From assembly GCF_040549485.1 (NCBI RefSeq), contig NZ_JBEPTK010000012.1, positions 1 through 64,000 of the forward strand: 64,000 nucleotides of DNA, given 5' to 3'. Origin of the DNA: Constrictibacter sp. MBR-5. Lineage in GTDB: Bacteria > Pseudomonadota > Alphaproteobacteria > JAJUGE01. Below, in pieces: positions 26,864 through 34,079 of the stretch. Made by a program: the position numbers and the translations under genes. Below the pieces are notes generated by a model. That model did not search any database and was not told the origin of the DNA. It saw only the letters and a list, made by a program, of their open reading frames with translations. Position 1 is the first letter of the stretch, and each line of letters opens with the position of its first letter.

Positions 26864-26932
26864 CAGCGGGGGCATGACACGGCGGCTGGGCCAGGACACA
26901 CTGGCGCCGCCCCGGACCAGCAGGACAGAGCC

Positions 26933-28417
26933 ATGCGCCTCGCCGTCGCCCATTTCGAACTCGAATCCGTCACCTTCCTGCCCGACGAGACGGACATCGC
27001 CGACTTCGAGCACGGCGCGCGCCGTGGTGCCGCACTCCTCTCCGGCCTGCGCGGCACGAACACGGTGGTCGGCGGCTTCCTGGCGGTCTGCGAGCGCGAG
27101 GGCGTCGAGCCGGTGCCGCTCTTCTCGGTGAGCGCCGGGGCGGCCGCCGCCGCGACCGACGCCGCCTGGGAGAAATATGTCGGCGAGTTGGTCGGCGACC
27201 TGAAGACGCTGGGCTCCGGCGTCGACGGGCTGCTGCTCTGCCTGCACGGCGCGCTCGCGACGCCGACGCGGCTGCGCGCCGACATCGCCGTCATGCAGGC
27301 CGTGCGCGAGGCCGTTGGCCCCGATTTCCCGATCGGGCTGGCGCTCGACCTGCACGGCAACCTGGGGCGGGAGATCGTCGAACTGCCGACCGTCGTCTGC
27401 GGCTACCACTACAGCCCGCACACCGACATGGGCCGCACGGGCGAACGCACCGCCGACCTGTTGATCCGCACGATGCGCGGCGAGATCCGGCCGGTCGCCG
27501 GCTTCGCGCGGCCCGACGTCATCATCCCGTCGATCTTCAGCGCGACGGTGCTAGAGCCGCTGGCCGGCATCATGCGCCAGGCGCGCGCCTGGGAGCGGCG
27601 CGAGGACAAGGTGCTCGACGTGTCGGTGTTCTGCGGCTTCGCCTATGCCGACGTGCCCGACTGCGGCATGTCGGTGATCGTCATGGCCGACGGCGACGTG
27701 GCCCTGGCGCAGCGGGCGGCGGACGACCTGTCCGGCCAGTGCCGCATCCTGCGCCACCAGCTCTACAAGCGCGAACTGGTGCACGGGGTCGAGGACGGCG
27801 TCACGCGCGCGGTCGAGGTGGCGAACCGAACCGGCCGGCCCGTCGTCATCCTGGAGCATGCCGACCGGCTGAACGACAGCACCTACGTGCTGCACGAACT
27901 GATCCGGCGCGGCATCGGCCCCGCGATGTCGCCCTATATGTGGGACCCGGCGGCGGCCGACGCCTGCATCGCGGCGGGCGCGGGTGCGACGCTGCGCCTG
28001 TCGATCGGCGGCCGGAGCTCCGAGAAGGCGGGGCCGCCGGTGGAGGTCGAGGCGAAGGTGCTGTGGGCCGGGCACAAGACTTACCGCATCACCGGGCCGC
28101 TGCGCACCGGCATGGTCAACGACCTGGGCAACACGGCGCTGGTCGAGATCGCGGCGGGCGACGCGCGCATCGTGGTCAGCCTCGTCTCGGTCCAGTATTC
28201 GGCGATCGACCGCGACCCGTTCGACCAGTTCGGGCTGAAGCCGGAGGATTTCCGGATCGTGCTGCTGCGCTCCAAGACGCATTTCCGCGAGGTCTGGGAG
28301 AAGCTGGCGGCGGAGATCGTCATCGTCGACACGCCCGACTGGGGGCCGGCCGACCTGACCACCCTGCCCTATCGCCACATCCCGGACGGCGTGTTTCCGG
28401 TGACCCGGCCGGACTGA
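26933..28417 (+). CDS. M81-family metallopeptidase (MlrC / microcystinase C-like)
   Basis: 494-residue protein of the MlrC family, named after the last enzyme of microcystin breakdown, though most members have unknown peptide or amide substrates. Conserved features: N-terminal LAVAHFELESVTFLP, DGLLLCLHGALATP, ALDLHGNLGREIV, CGYHYSPHTDMGRTGERTADL (metal ligand region) and C-terminal SVQYSAIDRDPFDQFGL. No transporter for oligopeptides is next to it. ATG 26933 is preceded by AGGACAG and is the only start compatible with the family. Confidence 0.88.
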   Translation: MRLAVAHFELESVTFLPDETDIADFEHGARRGAALLSGLRGTNTVVGGFLAVCEREGVEPVPLFSVSAGAAAAATDAAWEKYVGELVGDLKTLGSGVDGLLLCLHGALATPTRLRADIAVMQAVREAVGPDFPIGLALDLHGNLGREIVELPTVVCGYHYSPHTDMGRTGERTADLLIRTMRGEIRPVAGFARPDVIIPSIFSATVLEPLAGIMRQARAWERREDKVLDVSVFCGFAYADVPDCGMSVIVMADGDVALAQRAADDLSGQCRILRHQLYKRELVHGVEDGVTRAVEVANRTGRPVVILEHADRLNDSTYVLHELIRRGIGPAMSPYMWDPAAADACIAAGAGATLRLSIGGRSSEKAGPPVEVEAKVLWAGHKTYRITGPLRTGMVNDLGNTALVEIAAGDARIVVSLVSVQYSAIDRDPFDQFGLKPEDFRIVLLRSKTHFREVWEKLAAEIVIVDTPDWGPADLTTLPYRHIPDGVFPVTRPD

Positions 28418-28440
28418 CGGCGAAAAAATGCGGCGGGGGA

Positions 28441-28467
28441 TGTCACGTCCCGGTGCGCCGTCTCGTC
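28441..28467 (+). promoter_or_regulatory. ECF41-type sigma factor promoter
   Basis: TGTCACG, 16 bases, CGTC: matches the described ECF41 consensus TGTCACA-N16-CGTC at 10 of 11 positions with exact spacing. It precedes the AhpD-like gene whose stop overlaps the ECF41 sigma gene, so it would give autoregulated transcription starting near 28474, about 36 bases before ATG 28510. Confidence 0.75.
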
Positions 28468-28509
28468 ATGGCGGCGAACCCGCGCATCGCGGGCAACATG
28501 GAGGACGAG

Positions 28510-28971
28510 ATGACACCCCGCTTCGACATCCAGAAGGCCGCACCCGGCGCCTACAAGGCCATGCTCGGCCTGGAGACCTATGTCCGCGGCTGCGGTCTGG
28601 AGACGTCGCTGGTCGAACTGGTGAAGATGCGTGCGTCGCAGATCAACGGCTGCGCCTACTGCCTCGATATGCATTCCAAGGACGCCCGCCGCCTGGGCGA
28701 GACCGAGCAGCGCCTCTACGTGCTGAGCGGCTGGCACGACTCGCCGGCCTTCACGCCGCGCGAGCGGGCGGCACTCGCCTGGACCGAGGCGCTGACGCTG
28801 GTCGCGCAGACGCACGCCCCGGACGACGTCTACGAGGAACTGTGCCGCCACTTCTCCGAGGAGGAGGTGATGAACCTGTCGGTGCTGATCGTCACGATCA
28901 ACGGCTGGAACCGCCTGTCCATCGGGGCGCGCAACGTGCATCCGGTCGACCGGCCGGCCGCCGCGGCATGA
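28510..28971 (+). CDS. Carboxymuconolactone decarboxylase/AhpD-like protein
   Basis: 153-residue AhpD-fold protein. The redox CxxC with a following histidine is NGCAYCLDMHSKDARRLG; SLVELVKMRASQ and EEVMNLSVLIVTINGWNRLSIG are standard for the family. Characterised relatives act as alkylhydroperoxidases with the thiol pair. GGAGG lies 6 bases upstream of ATG 28510. Its stop overlaps the sigma factor ATG (ATGA), and such COE (carboxymuconolactone decarboxylase/oxidoreductase/epimerase) genes are the typical partner and target of ECF41 sigma factors. Confidence 0.92.
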   Translation: MTPRFDIQKAAPGAYKAMLGLETYVRGCGLETSLVELVKMRASQINGCAYCLDMHSKDARRLGETEQRLYVLSGWHDSPAFTPRERAALAWTEALTLVAQTHAPDDVYEELCRHFSEEEVMNLSVLIVTINGWNRLSIGARNVHPVDRPAAAA

Positions 28972-29861
28972 GCGACGGCCCGGCGGCGAGCGACGGCGGG
29001 GCGGCCGACTTCGAGCCGCACCGGCGCCGCCTCGCCGGGCTCGCCTATCGCATGCTCGGCTCCGTCGCGGACGCGCAGGACGTGGTCCAGGACGCCTGGC
29101 TGCGCTGGCGCACCGTCGACCGGACCACGGTCGACGATCCGCGCGCCTTCCTGGCGCGCATCGTCACGCGCCTGTGCCTGGACCGGCTGAAATCGGCCCG
29201 GGCGCAGCGCGAGATCTATGTCGGGCCGTGGCTGCCGGAGCCGGTGATGGACGAGGGCACTTTCGGCATGGAGCCGGGCGCCGAAGCGGCGCTCGACCTG
29301 TCGGCGGCGCTGATGCTGGCACTGGAGCGGCTGTCGCCGCTGGAGCGCGCCGCCTTCCTGATGCACGACGTCTTCGACGCGAGTTTCGAGGAGGTCGGTG
29401 CGGCGATCGGCCGGCCGGCGGCGACCTGCCGCCAGCTCGCGCTGCGGGCCCGCCGCCACGTGCAAGCGGCGCGCCCGCGCTTCGCGGTGTCGGCCGACGA
29501 GGGCGAGAGGATCGCGGCGGCGTTCCGCGACGCCGCGGCCGCGGGGGATGCGACCGCCCTCTCCCGGCTGCTCGCGGAGCAGGCCCTGTTCGTCGCCGAC
29601 GGCGGCGGCAAGCGCCGTGCCGTGATGAACCCGATCCGAGGCCGCGACCGGATCGTCCGACTGCTCGCCGGCCTGGCGCGGAAGTCGCCCGGGCCGGCCC
29701 GCACCTACCTCGCCCGCATCGGCGGGCGGCCCGGCTACGTCACGCTGCAGGCCGACGGAACGCTGCAGACGACGGCGCTGGAGATCGACGACGGCGTCAT
29801 CGTCGCCGTCCACATCGTGCGCAACCCGGACAAGCTGCGCCACGTGACGCCTCCCGCTTAG
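28968..29861 (+). CDS. ECF41-family RNA polymerase sigma factor
   Basis: 297-residue extracytoplasmic-function sigma factor. Sigma region 2 is LAGLAYRMLGSVADAQDVVQDAWLRW, region 4 about residues 105-170 (LERAAFLMHDVFDASFEEV). The linker motif WLPEP (GPWLPEPV) and the C-terminal NPDKL (VRNPDKLRH) are the hallmarks of ECF41, whose extra SnoaL/NTF2-like C-terminal domain replaces an anti-sigma factor by acting in cis. Translationally coupled to the AhpD-like gene and likely transcribed from the ECF41-type promoter at 28441. The inducing signal is unknown. Confidence 0.93.
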   Translation: MSDGPAASDGGAADFEPHRRRLAGLAYRMLGSVADAQDVVQDAWLRWRTVDRTTVDDPRAFLARIVTRLCLDRLKSARAQREIYVGPWLPEPVMDEGTFGMEPGAEAALDLSAALMLALERLSPLERAAFLMHDVFDASFEEVGAAIGRPAATCRQLALRARRHVQAARPRFAVSADEGERIAAAFRDAAAAGDATALSRLLAEQALFVADGGGKRRAVMNPIRGRDRIVRLLAGLARKSPGPARTYLARIGGRPGYVTLQADGTLQTTALEIDDGVIVAVHIVRNPDKLRHVTPPA

Positions 29862-29897
29862 ACGGTCGGGATGGGAGGTAGCCGGGCGTAGCCTTGC

Positions 29898-30011
29898 ATG
29901 TCTCTCTACAAGTCGACCACGCCGTTCGTCCTGCTGCAGGCGATGGCGCTGATCCTGATGATGATCTTCCCGGAGCTGATCACCTGGCTTCCGAACCAGA
30001 TCATGCGGTAG
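29898..30011 (+). pseudogene. 37-codon ORF resembling the C-terminus of a TRAP transporter large permease (DctM)
   Basis: ATG 29898 to TAG 30011 encodes a 37-residue peptide whose LYKSTTPFVLLQAMALILMM and FPELITWLP segments resemble the extreme C-terminus of DctM-type permeases (a PF-x-LLQ helix then a F-P-x-x-x-x-W-L-P end). An in-frame TAG lies 6 bases before the ATG, and no other part of a TRAP system is present. No good Shine-Dalgarno sequence is near. Most likely a gene remnant, but a real single-helix membrane micro-protein is an alternative. Confidence 0.5.
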
Positions 30012-30022
30012 TCGCAGCGGGT

Positions 30023-30047
30023 CCGGGGCCTTCCGCCTCGGCCCCGG
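30023..30047 (+). terminator. Strong GC hairpin downstream of the ECF41 operon
   Basis: CCGGGGCC (30023-30030) pairs with GGCCCCGG (30040-30047), with a 9-base loop. There is no T-run. Position after the sigma factor and micro-ORF, and before the convergent gluQ gene, suits transcription termination. The remaining gap to 30178 shows nothing else. Confidence 0.45.
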
Positions 30048-30178
30048 TCCGATGGACGGATGCACAACCTGTAGCGACACACCTCTGCGAATACGTCGCA
30101 ATGGCAGCTAAAATGCCGCCAAACGACGGTGCTGCGGCCTCTTCGGCGCCACAACCGCGAAATCCATGTCAAATTCGG

Positions 30179-31024
30179 CTATTCGGAGGGGTGTCCTCTG
30201 GCCATTCGACGTACCTCTTCCGATGAGCAGCCCGATTCCCGCAGCGTCAGCAGCGTCAGCGAGCGGTCGCGCTTGGCGTAGCGGCGGCCGTCCGGCCCGG
30301 TGAGCAGGCCGTGATGCAACCATTCCGGCACGGGAAGACCGAGCAGGCCCTGGAGAAGGCGGTGGACGTGCGTCGCCTCGAACAGGTCGCGGCCGCGCGT
30401 CACCAGCGACACGCCCTGCAGCGCGTCGTCGACGGTGACGGCCAGGTGATAGCTGGTGGGCACGTCCTTGCGCGCCAGCACCACGTCGCCGAAGCGCTGC
30501 GGCGCGGCCGCGACGCGGCCCGCCGCCCGGTCGTGCCAGTCGAGCGGGCCGGCGGCCGCCACCGCCGCCGCCATGTCCAGGCGCAGGGCATAGGCCTCCC
30601 CGGCGGCGATCCGTGCCGCGCGCTCGGATGGCGCCAGCCGGCGGCATGTGCCGGGATAGAGCGGGCCGTCGGGTCCGTGCGGCGCCCCGCCGGCCGCGGC
30701 GATCTCGGCCTGGATTTCGGCGCGAGTGCAGAAGCAGGGATAGAGCAGGCCCTGTGCGTCGAGGCGGCCGAGGGCCGCGGCATAGTCGTCCATGTGCGCC
30801 GACTGGCGGCGCACCGGCGTCTCCCAGTCGAGGCCCAGCCAGGCCAGGTCCTCGAAGATCCCGTCGACGAATTCCGGCCGGCAGCGGCCGGCGTCGATGT
30901 CCTCGATCCGCAGCAGGAAGCGCCCGCCCGCCGCGCGCGCGGCGTCGCGGGCGAACAGCGCCGAATAGGCGTGGCCGAGATGCAGCCGTCCGGTCGGACT
31001 GGGCGCGAAGCGGGTCACGATCAT
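30179..31024 (-). CDS. gluQ: Glutamyl-Q tRNA(Asp) synthetase
   Basis: 281-residue paralogue of the glutamyl-tRNA synthetase catalytic core, lacking the anticodon-binding domain; it glutamylates the queuosine base in tRNA(Asp). The class I HIGH motif is HLGH in FAPSPTGRLHLGHAYSA and the KMSKS-equivalent is YAKRDRS. The zinc site is represented by the CFC pair in YPCFCTRAE, plus Y and C in LYPGTCR, as in other GluQRS. Divergent from the esterase gene with only 53 bp between starts. Confidence 0.93.
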   Translation of the reverse strand: MIVTRFAPSPTGRLHLGHAYSALFARDAARAAGGRFLLRIEDIDAGRCRPEFVDGIFEDLAWLGLDWETPVRRQSAHMDDYAAALGRLDAQGLLYPCFCTRAEIQAEIAAAGGAPHGPDGPLYPGTCRRLAPSERAARIAAGEAYALRLDMAAAVAAAGPLDWHDRAAGRVAAAPQRFGDVVLARKDVPTSYHLAVTVDDALQGVSLVTRGRDLFEATHVHRLLQGLLGLPVPEWLHHGLLTGPDGRRYAKRDRSLTLLTLRESGCSSEEVRRMARGHPSE

Positions 31025-31077
31025 GGCCGGATGCTATATGCTCGCGGCGATCGAATCCAAAGCGGAGCAACCCGCGC

Positions 31078-31737
31078 ATGGCCCATCCCGCCACGCTGAC
31101 CGGCCCCTCGCACGGCGCCGCGAGCGGCACCGCGAAACAGCTCGTCGTGCTACTGCACGGCCTGGGCGCCGACGGCAGCGACCTGATCGCGCTGGCGCCG
31201 CTGCTGGCCCGCACCCTACCGGACGCGGCTTTCGTGGCGCCCGACGCGCCCTTCCCGTGCGACATGGCCCCCTATGGCCGGCAGTGGTTCAGCGTGCAGG
31301 ACCGCTCGCCCGGGCCGATCCTGGAGGGGGTGCGGCGGGCGGAGACGTTTCTCGCGCCCTATGTCGACGCACAGCTCGCCTCGCTCGGCCTCGGCGGCGA
31401 CAGGCTGATCATCGCCGGCTTCAGCCAGGGCACGATGATGGGCCTACACCACGGACTGCGGCGCGCGGCGGAGCCGCTCTGCATCATCGGCTGCTCGGGC
31501 CGGCTGCTGGCGCCAGAACTGCTGGCGGAGGAGCGGCGCAACCGGGCGCCGGTGCTCCTCGTGCACGGCGACGCCGACGAGGTGGTGCCGCCGGCGAGCC
31601 TGAAGCTGGCGGCGGACGGGCTGGAAGCGGCCGGCATACCGGTCGAGGCGCACATGCTGCGCGGCCTCGGCCACGGCATCGACGAGCGCTGCATCGCGCT
31701 GGCCGACGCCTTCCTGCGCAAGGTCGTCACGGGCTGA
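31078..31737 (+). CDS. Alpha/beta hydrolase (carboxylesterase/phospholipase family)
   Basis: 219-residue serine esterase related to YpfH and bacterial lysophospholipase/carboxylesterases. Oxyanion region VVLLHGLGADGSDLIAL, nucleophile elbow GFSQGT, acid in LLVHGDADEVVP and histidine in LGHGIDE complete the triad. ATG 31078 is taken because family homology begins within 20 residues. Cytoplasmic; substrate not defined. Followed by the hydroxyacyl-CoA dehydrogenase gene 53 bp later. Confidence 0.9.
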   Translation: MAHPATLTGPSHGAASGTAKQLVVLLHGLGADGSDLIALAPLLARTLPDAAFVAPDAPFPCDMAPYGRQWFSVQDRSPGPILEGVRRAETFLAPYVDAQLASLGLGGDRLIIAGFSQGTMMGLHHGLRRAAEPLCIIGCSGRLLAPELLAEERRNRAPVLLVHGDADEVVPPASLKLAADGLEAAGIPVEAHMLRGLGHGIDERCIALADAFLRKVVTG

Positions 31738-31790
31738 ACGAACCGGCGCGAAAAGGTCGGGGCATGAACACGAATGGGAGAAGGACGGGC

Positions 31791-32654
31791 ATGAGCGGTT
31801 CGGTGAAGCGGGTACTGGTGGCGGGCTACGGCACGATGGGGCGCGGCGTGACCCTGTCCTTCGTGCGCGGCGGGTTCGAGACGATCGTGCTGAGCCGCGA
31901 CCCGTCGCGCATCGCCGACCTGCCCGAGGGAGCGACGGCCGTGTCCGAACTGCCGGCCGAGGCGCCCGACCTGGTGCTGGAGAACGTGCCGGAGAAGGTA
32001 GACGTCAAGCACGCGCTCTACCGCCGGCTCGAGGACGCCTATGACGGTGCGCCGATCATCGCGACCAATACGTCAGGCCTGTCGCTGGAGGAACTGGCCG
32101 CACCGCTGCGCCATCCGGAGAAATTCATCGGCGCGCACTATCTGCAGCCGGCCGAGGCCTTCCCGCTGGTCGAGGTGATCCGCATCCCGGCAACGAGCGA
32201 CGAGACCACCGCGCGCACGACCGACGCGATGGAGCGCACCGGCAAGCAGGTGATCACGGTGAACCGGCCGGTGGCGGGATTCCTGTTCAACCGCCTGCAG
32301 CACGCCATGCTGCACGAGGCCTACTGGATGATCGAGCAGGGCATCGTCACGGCCGAGGACGTCGACACCTTCGCCCGCCGCGCCTTCGGACCGCGCATGT
32401 GCGTGACCGGCGTCATCGAGCAGAAGGACCTGAGCGGCATCGACACCCACGCCCTGTCGCAGCTCGGCATCGTCCCGCACCTGCACCACGGCGCCGAGCC
32501 GATCCGGCTGGTCCAGGACATGTACGCCCGCGGCGACCTAGGCGTGAAGACCGGCCGGGGCTTCTACGACTGGACCGGCCGCGACGTGGACGCCTACAAG
32601 CGCAAGGCCGCGGAGAAGCTGAAGCGCATCCTGGCGATCATCGAGGAGGAGTGA
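31791..32654 (+). CDS. 3-hydroxyacyl-CoA dehydrogenase family protein
   Basis: 287-residue NAD-dependent dehydrogenase. N-terminal Rossmann motif is VAGYGTMGRGVTLSF; the catalytic histidine is in FIGAHYLQPAEAFPLVEVI and the C-terminal dimerisation domain contains RPVAGFLFNRLQHAMLHEA and GDLGVKTGRGFYDW. The start is ATG 31791 with GGGAGAAGG 6 bases upstream; ATG 31764 would add nine residues. Family members act on 3-hydroxybutyryl-CoA or other 3-hydroxy acids; the Tyr replacing Phe in the H-F-x-x-P motif (HYLQP) suggests a substrate other than classical fatty acyl-CoA. Confidence 0.88.
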   Translation: MSGSVKRVLVAGYGTMGRGVTLSFVRGGFETIVLSRDPSRIADLPEGATAVSELPAEAPDLVLENVPEKVDVKHALYRRLEDAYDGAPIIATNTSGLSLEELAAPLRHPEKFIGAHYLQPAEAFPLVEVIRIPATSDETTARTTDAMERTGKQVITVNRPVAGFLFNRLQHAMLHEAYWMIEQGIVTAEDVDTFARRAFGPRMCVTGVIEQKDLSGIDTHALSQLGIVPHLHHGAEPIRLVQDMYARGDLGVKTGRGFYDWTGRDVDAYKRKAAEKLKRILAIIEEE

Positions 32655-32675
32655 GGCGACATCGGGTCGGCAGCG

Positions 32676-32783
32676 TTGATCCGGCCAATCAGCGCACGCT
32701 ACATGCATCTGAAGGAAGTGAGGCGTTATGGGCAAAGCCAAGCTGAAGAAGATGCCGGTCCTGATGACGGACGAGGAAGCTGA
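32676..32783 (+). pseudogene. BrnT-like toxin relic (C-terminal end only)
   Basis: In the frame that follows the dehydrogenase stop codon, the segment after TTG 32676 reads [19 protein letters not shown] and continues to a TGA at 32781-32783, overlapping the start of the antitoxin gene in another frame. RPISARYMHxKE is the C-terminal signature of BrnT-type RelE-fold toxins, which normally overlap the 5' end of brnA. The rest of the toxin gene is missing; the dehydrogenase stop lies only 22 bases upstream. So the toxin has been deleted down to its last residues. Confidence 0.6.
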
Positions 32784-32994
32784 ACGCTTCGTCGATACCG
32801 CCGACCTCTCCGAGTACGATCTGTCCGGCTTCAAGCCGATGCGCTTCGAGTTTGAGCCGAAGGCGGCGCGGGTCAACATGCGGCTGCCTCAACCGCTGCT
32901 CGACGCGGTCAAGGAACAGGCCAAGCGCCGCGGAATCCCTTATCAGCGCTTCATACGCGAGGCCCTGGAACGAGCCACCGCCGCCGGGCGCTAA
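32728..32994 (+). CDS. Orphan BrnA/CopG-family antitoxin
   Basis: 88-residue antitoxin with an N-terminal acidic segment [20 protein letters not shown] and [11 protein letters not shown], followed by a ribbon-helix-helix [34 protein letters not shown]. This is the CopG/BrnA type that usually pairs with a BrnT toxin encoded just upstream. Here only a toxin relic remains. AGGAAGTGAGG upstream gives ribosome binding. The TAA stop overlaps the TAG of the convergent LLM gene (shared CTAA at 32991-32994). A retained antitoxin could act as an anti-addiction or regulatory protein. Confidence 0.88.
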   Translation: MGKAKLKKMPVLMTDEEAERFVDTADLSEYDLSGFKPMRFEFEPKAARVNMRLPQPLLDAVKEQAKRRGIPYQRFIREALERATAAGR

Positions 32995-34001
32995 GCCGCC
33001 CGCGCCTCCGCGGCGAGACGGTCGCGGGCGTCGGCGAGGATTTCGAAGGAGTGGACGCGGGCGGCGTGGTCGTAGATCTGGGCGGTGGCCATGATCTCGT
33101 CGGCGCCGGTGCGGGCGATGAAGCTCTTGAGGCCGGCACGCACCGTCTCGGGCGATCCCACGACGGCGCAGGAGAGCGCCTGGGCGACCATCGCCTGTTC
33201 GTGCGGCGCCCACAGCCCGTCCATGCTGTCGACCGGCGGCGGCAGCTGGCCGGGGCGGCCGCGCCGCAGGGTCAGGAACTGCTGCTGCATCGAGGTGAAG
33301 AGGCGTTGCGCCTCCTCGTCCGTGTCGGCGGCATAGACCGGCAGGCCCGCCATCACGTGTGGCTTCGCCATCGTCTCCGACGGCTCGAAGCGTTCGCGAT
33401 AGATGCGGATCGCCTGCATCAGCATGTCGGGCGCGAAGTGCGAGGCGAAGGCGAAGGGCAGGCCCAGCATCGCCGCGAGCTGCGCGCTGAACATGCTGGA
33501 GCCGAGCAGCCAGATCGGAATGTTCAGCCCGGCGCCCGGCACGGCGCGGACCGCCTGGTCCGGCACCGCCGGGCGGAAATAGGCCTGCAGTTCGACCACG
33601 TCGCGCGGGAAGGTGTCGCCGTTGTTGCCCATGTCGCGGCGCAGCGCCTGGGCGGTGCGCATGTCGGTGCCCGGCGCGCGGCCGAGGCCGAGATCGATCC
33701 GGCCCGGATAGAGCGATTCGAGCGTCCCGAACTGCTCGGCGATCATCAGCGGCGAGTGGTTCGGCAGCATGATCCCGCCGGAGCCGACGCGGATGGTCTT
33801 CGTGCCGCCGGCGACGTGGCCGATGACGACCGACGTCGCGGCGCTGGCGATGCCGGGCATGTTGTGATGCTCGGCGAGCCAGTAGCGGCTGTAGCCCAGG
33901 CGCTCGGCATGGCGCGCGAGGTCGAGGCTGTTCGCGAAGGCCCGGGCGGCGTCGGCGCCCTGGACGATCGGCGAGAGATCGAGGATGGCGGTGGGGATCA
34001 T
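32991..34001 (-). CDS. LLM-class flavin-dependent oxidoreductase
   Basis: 336-residue luciferase-like monooxygenase-fold protein of the MsnO8/YhbW-like group (single-component LuxA-like). Features: [14 protein letters not shown] at the N-terminus, [55 protein letters not shown] and [19 protein letters not shown] 34001 chosen; an upstream in-frame ATG would add 21 residues encoded by a short tandem repeat. Uses reduced FMN; substrate unknown. Monocistronic, convergent with the antitoxin gene. Confidence 0.9.
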   Translation of the reverse strand: MIPTAILDLSPIVQGADAARAFANSLDLARHAERLGYSRYWLAEHHNMPGIASAATSVVIGHVAGGTKTIRVGSGGIMLPNHSPLMIAEQFGTLESLYPGRIDLGLGRAPGTDMRTAQALRRDMGNNGDTFPRDVVELQAYFRPAVPDQAVRAVPGAGLNIPIWLLGSSMFSAQLAAMLGLPFAFASHFAPDMLMQAIRIYRERFEPSETMAKPHVMAGLPVYAADTDEEAQRLFTSMQQQFLTLRRGRPGQLPPPVDSMDGLWAPHEQAMVAQALSCAVVGSPETVRAGLKSFIARTGADEIMATAQIYDHAARVHSFEILADARDRLAAEARAA

Positions 34002-34030
34002 GATCGGTATCTGGGGGCGGCCGGCCCGCT

Positions 34031-34079
34031 TTCCAGGTGTGGCGTTATCCAGGTGCGGCGTCATCCAGGTGCGGTCAGG
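34031..34079. repeat. Short tandem repeat (CCAGGTG(C/T)GGCGT(C/T)AT, three imperfect units)
   Basis: Three consecutive 15-16-bp units beginning CCAGGTG lie between the LLM gene start and the end of the ABC transporter gene. The last unit is degenerate and extends into the end of the ABC gene. Likely replication slippage; no function evident. Confidence 0.6.
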
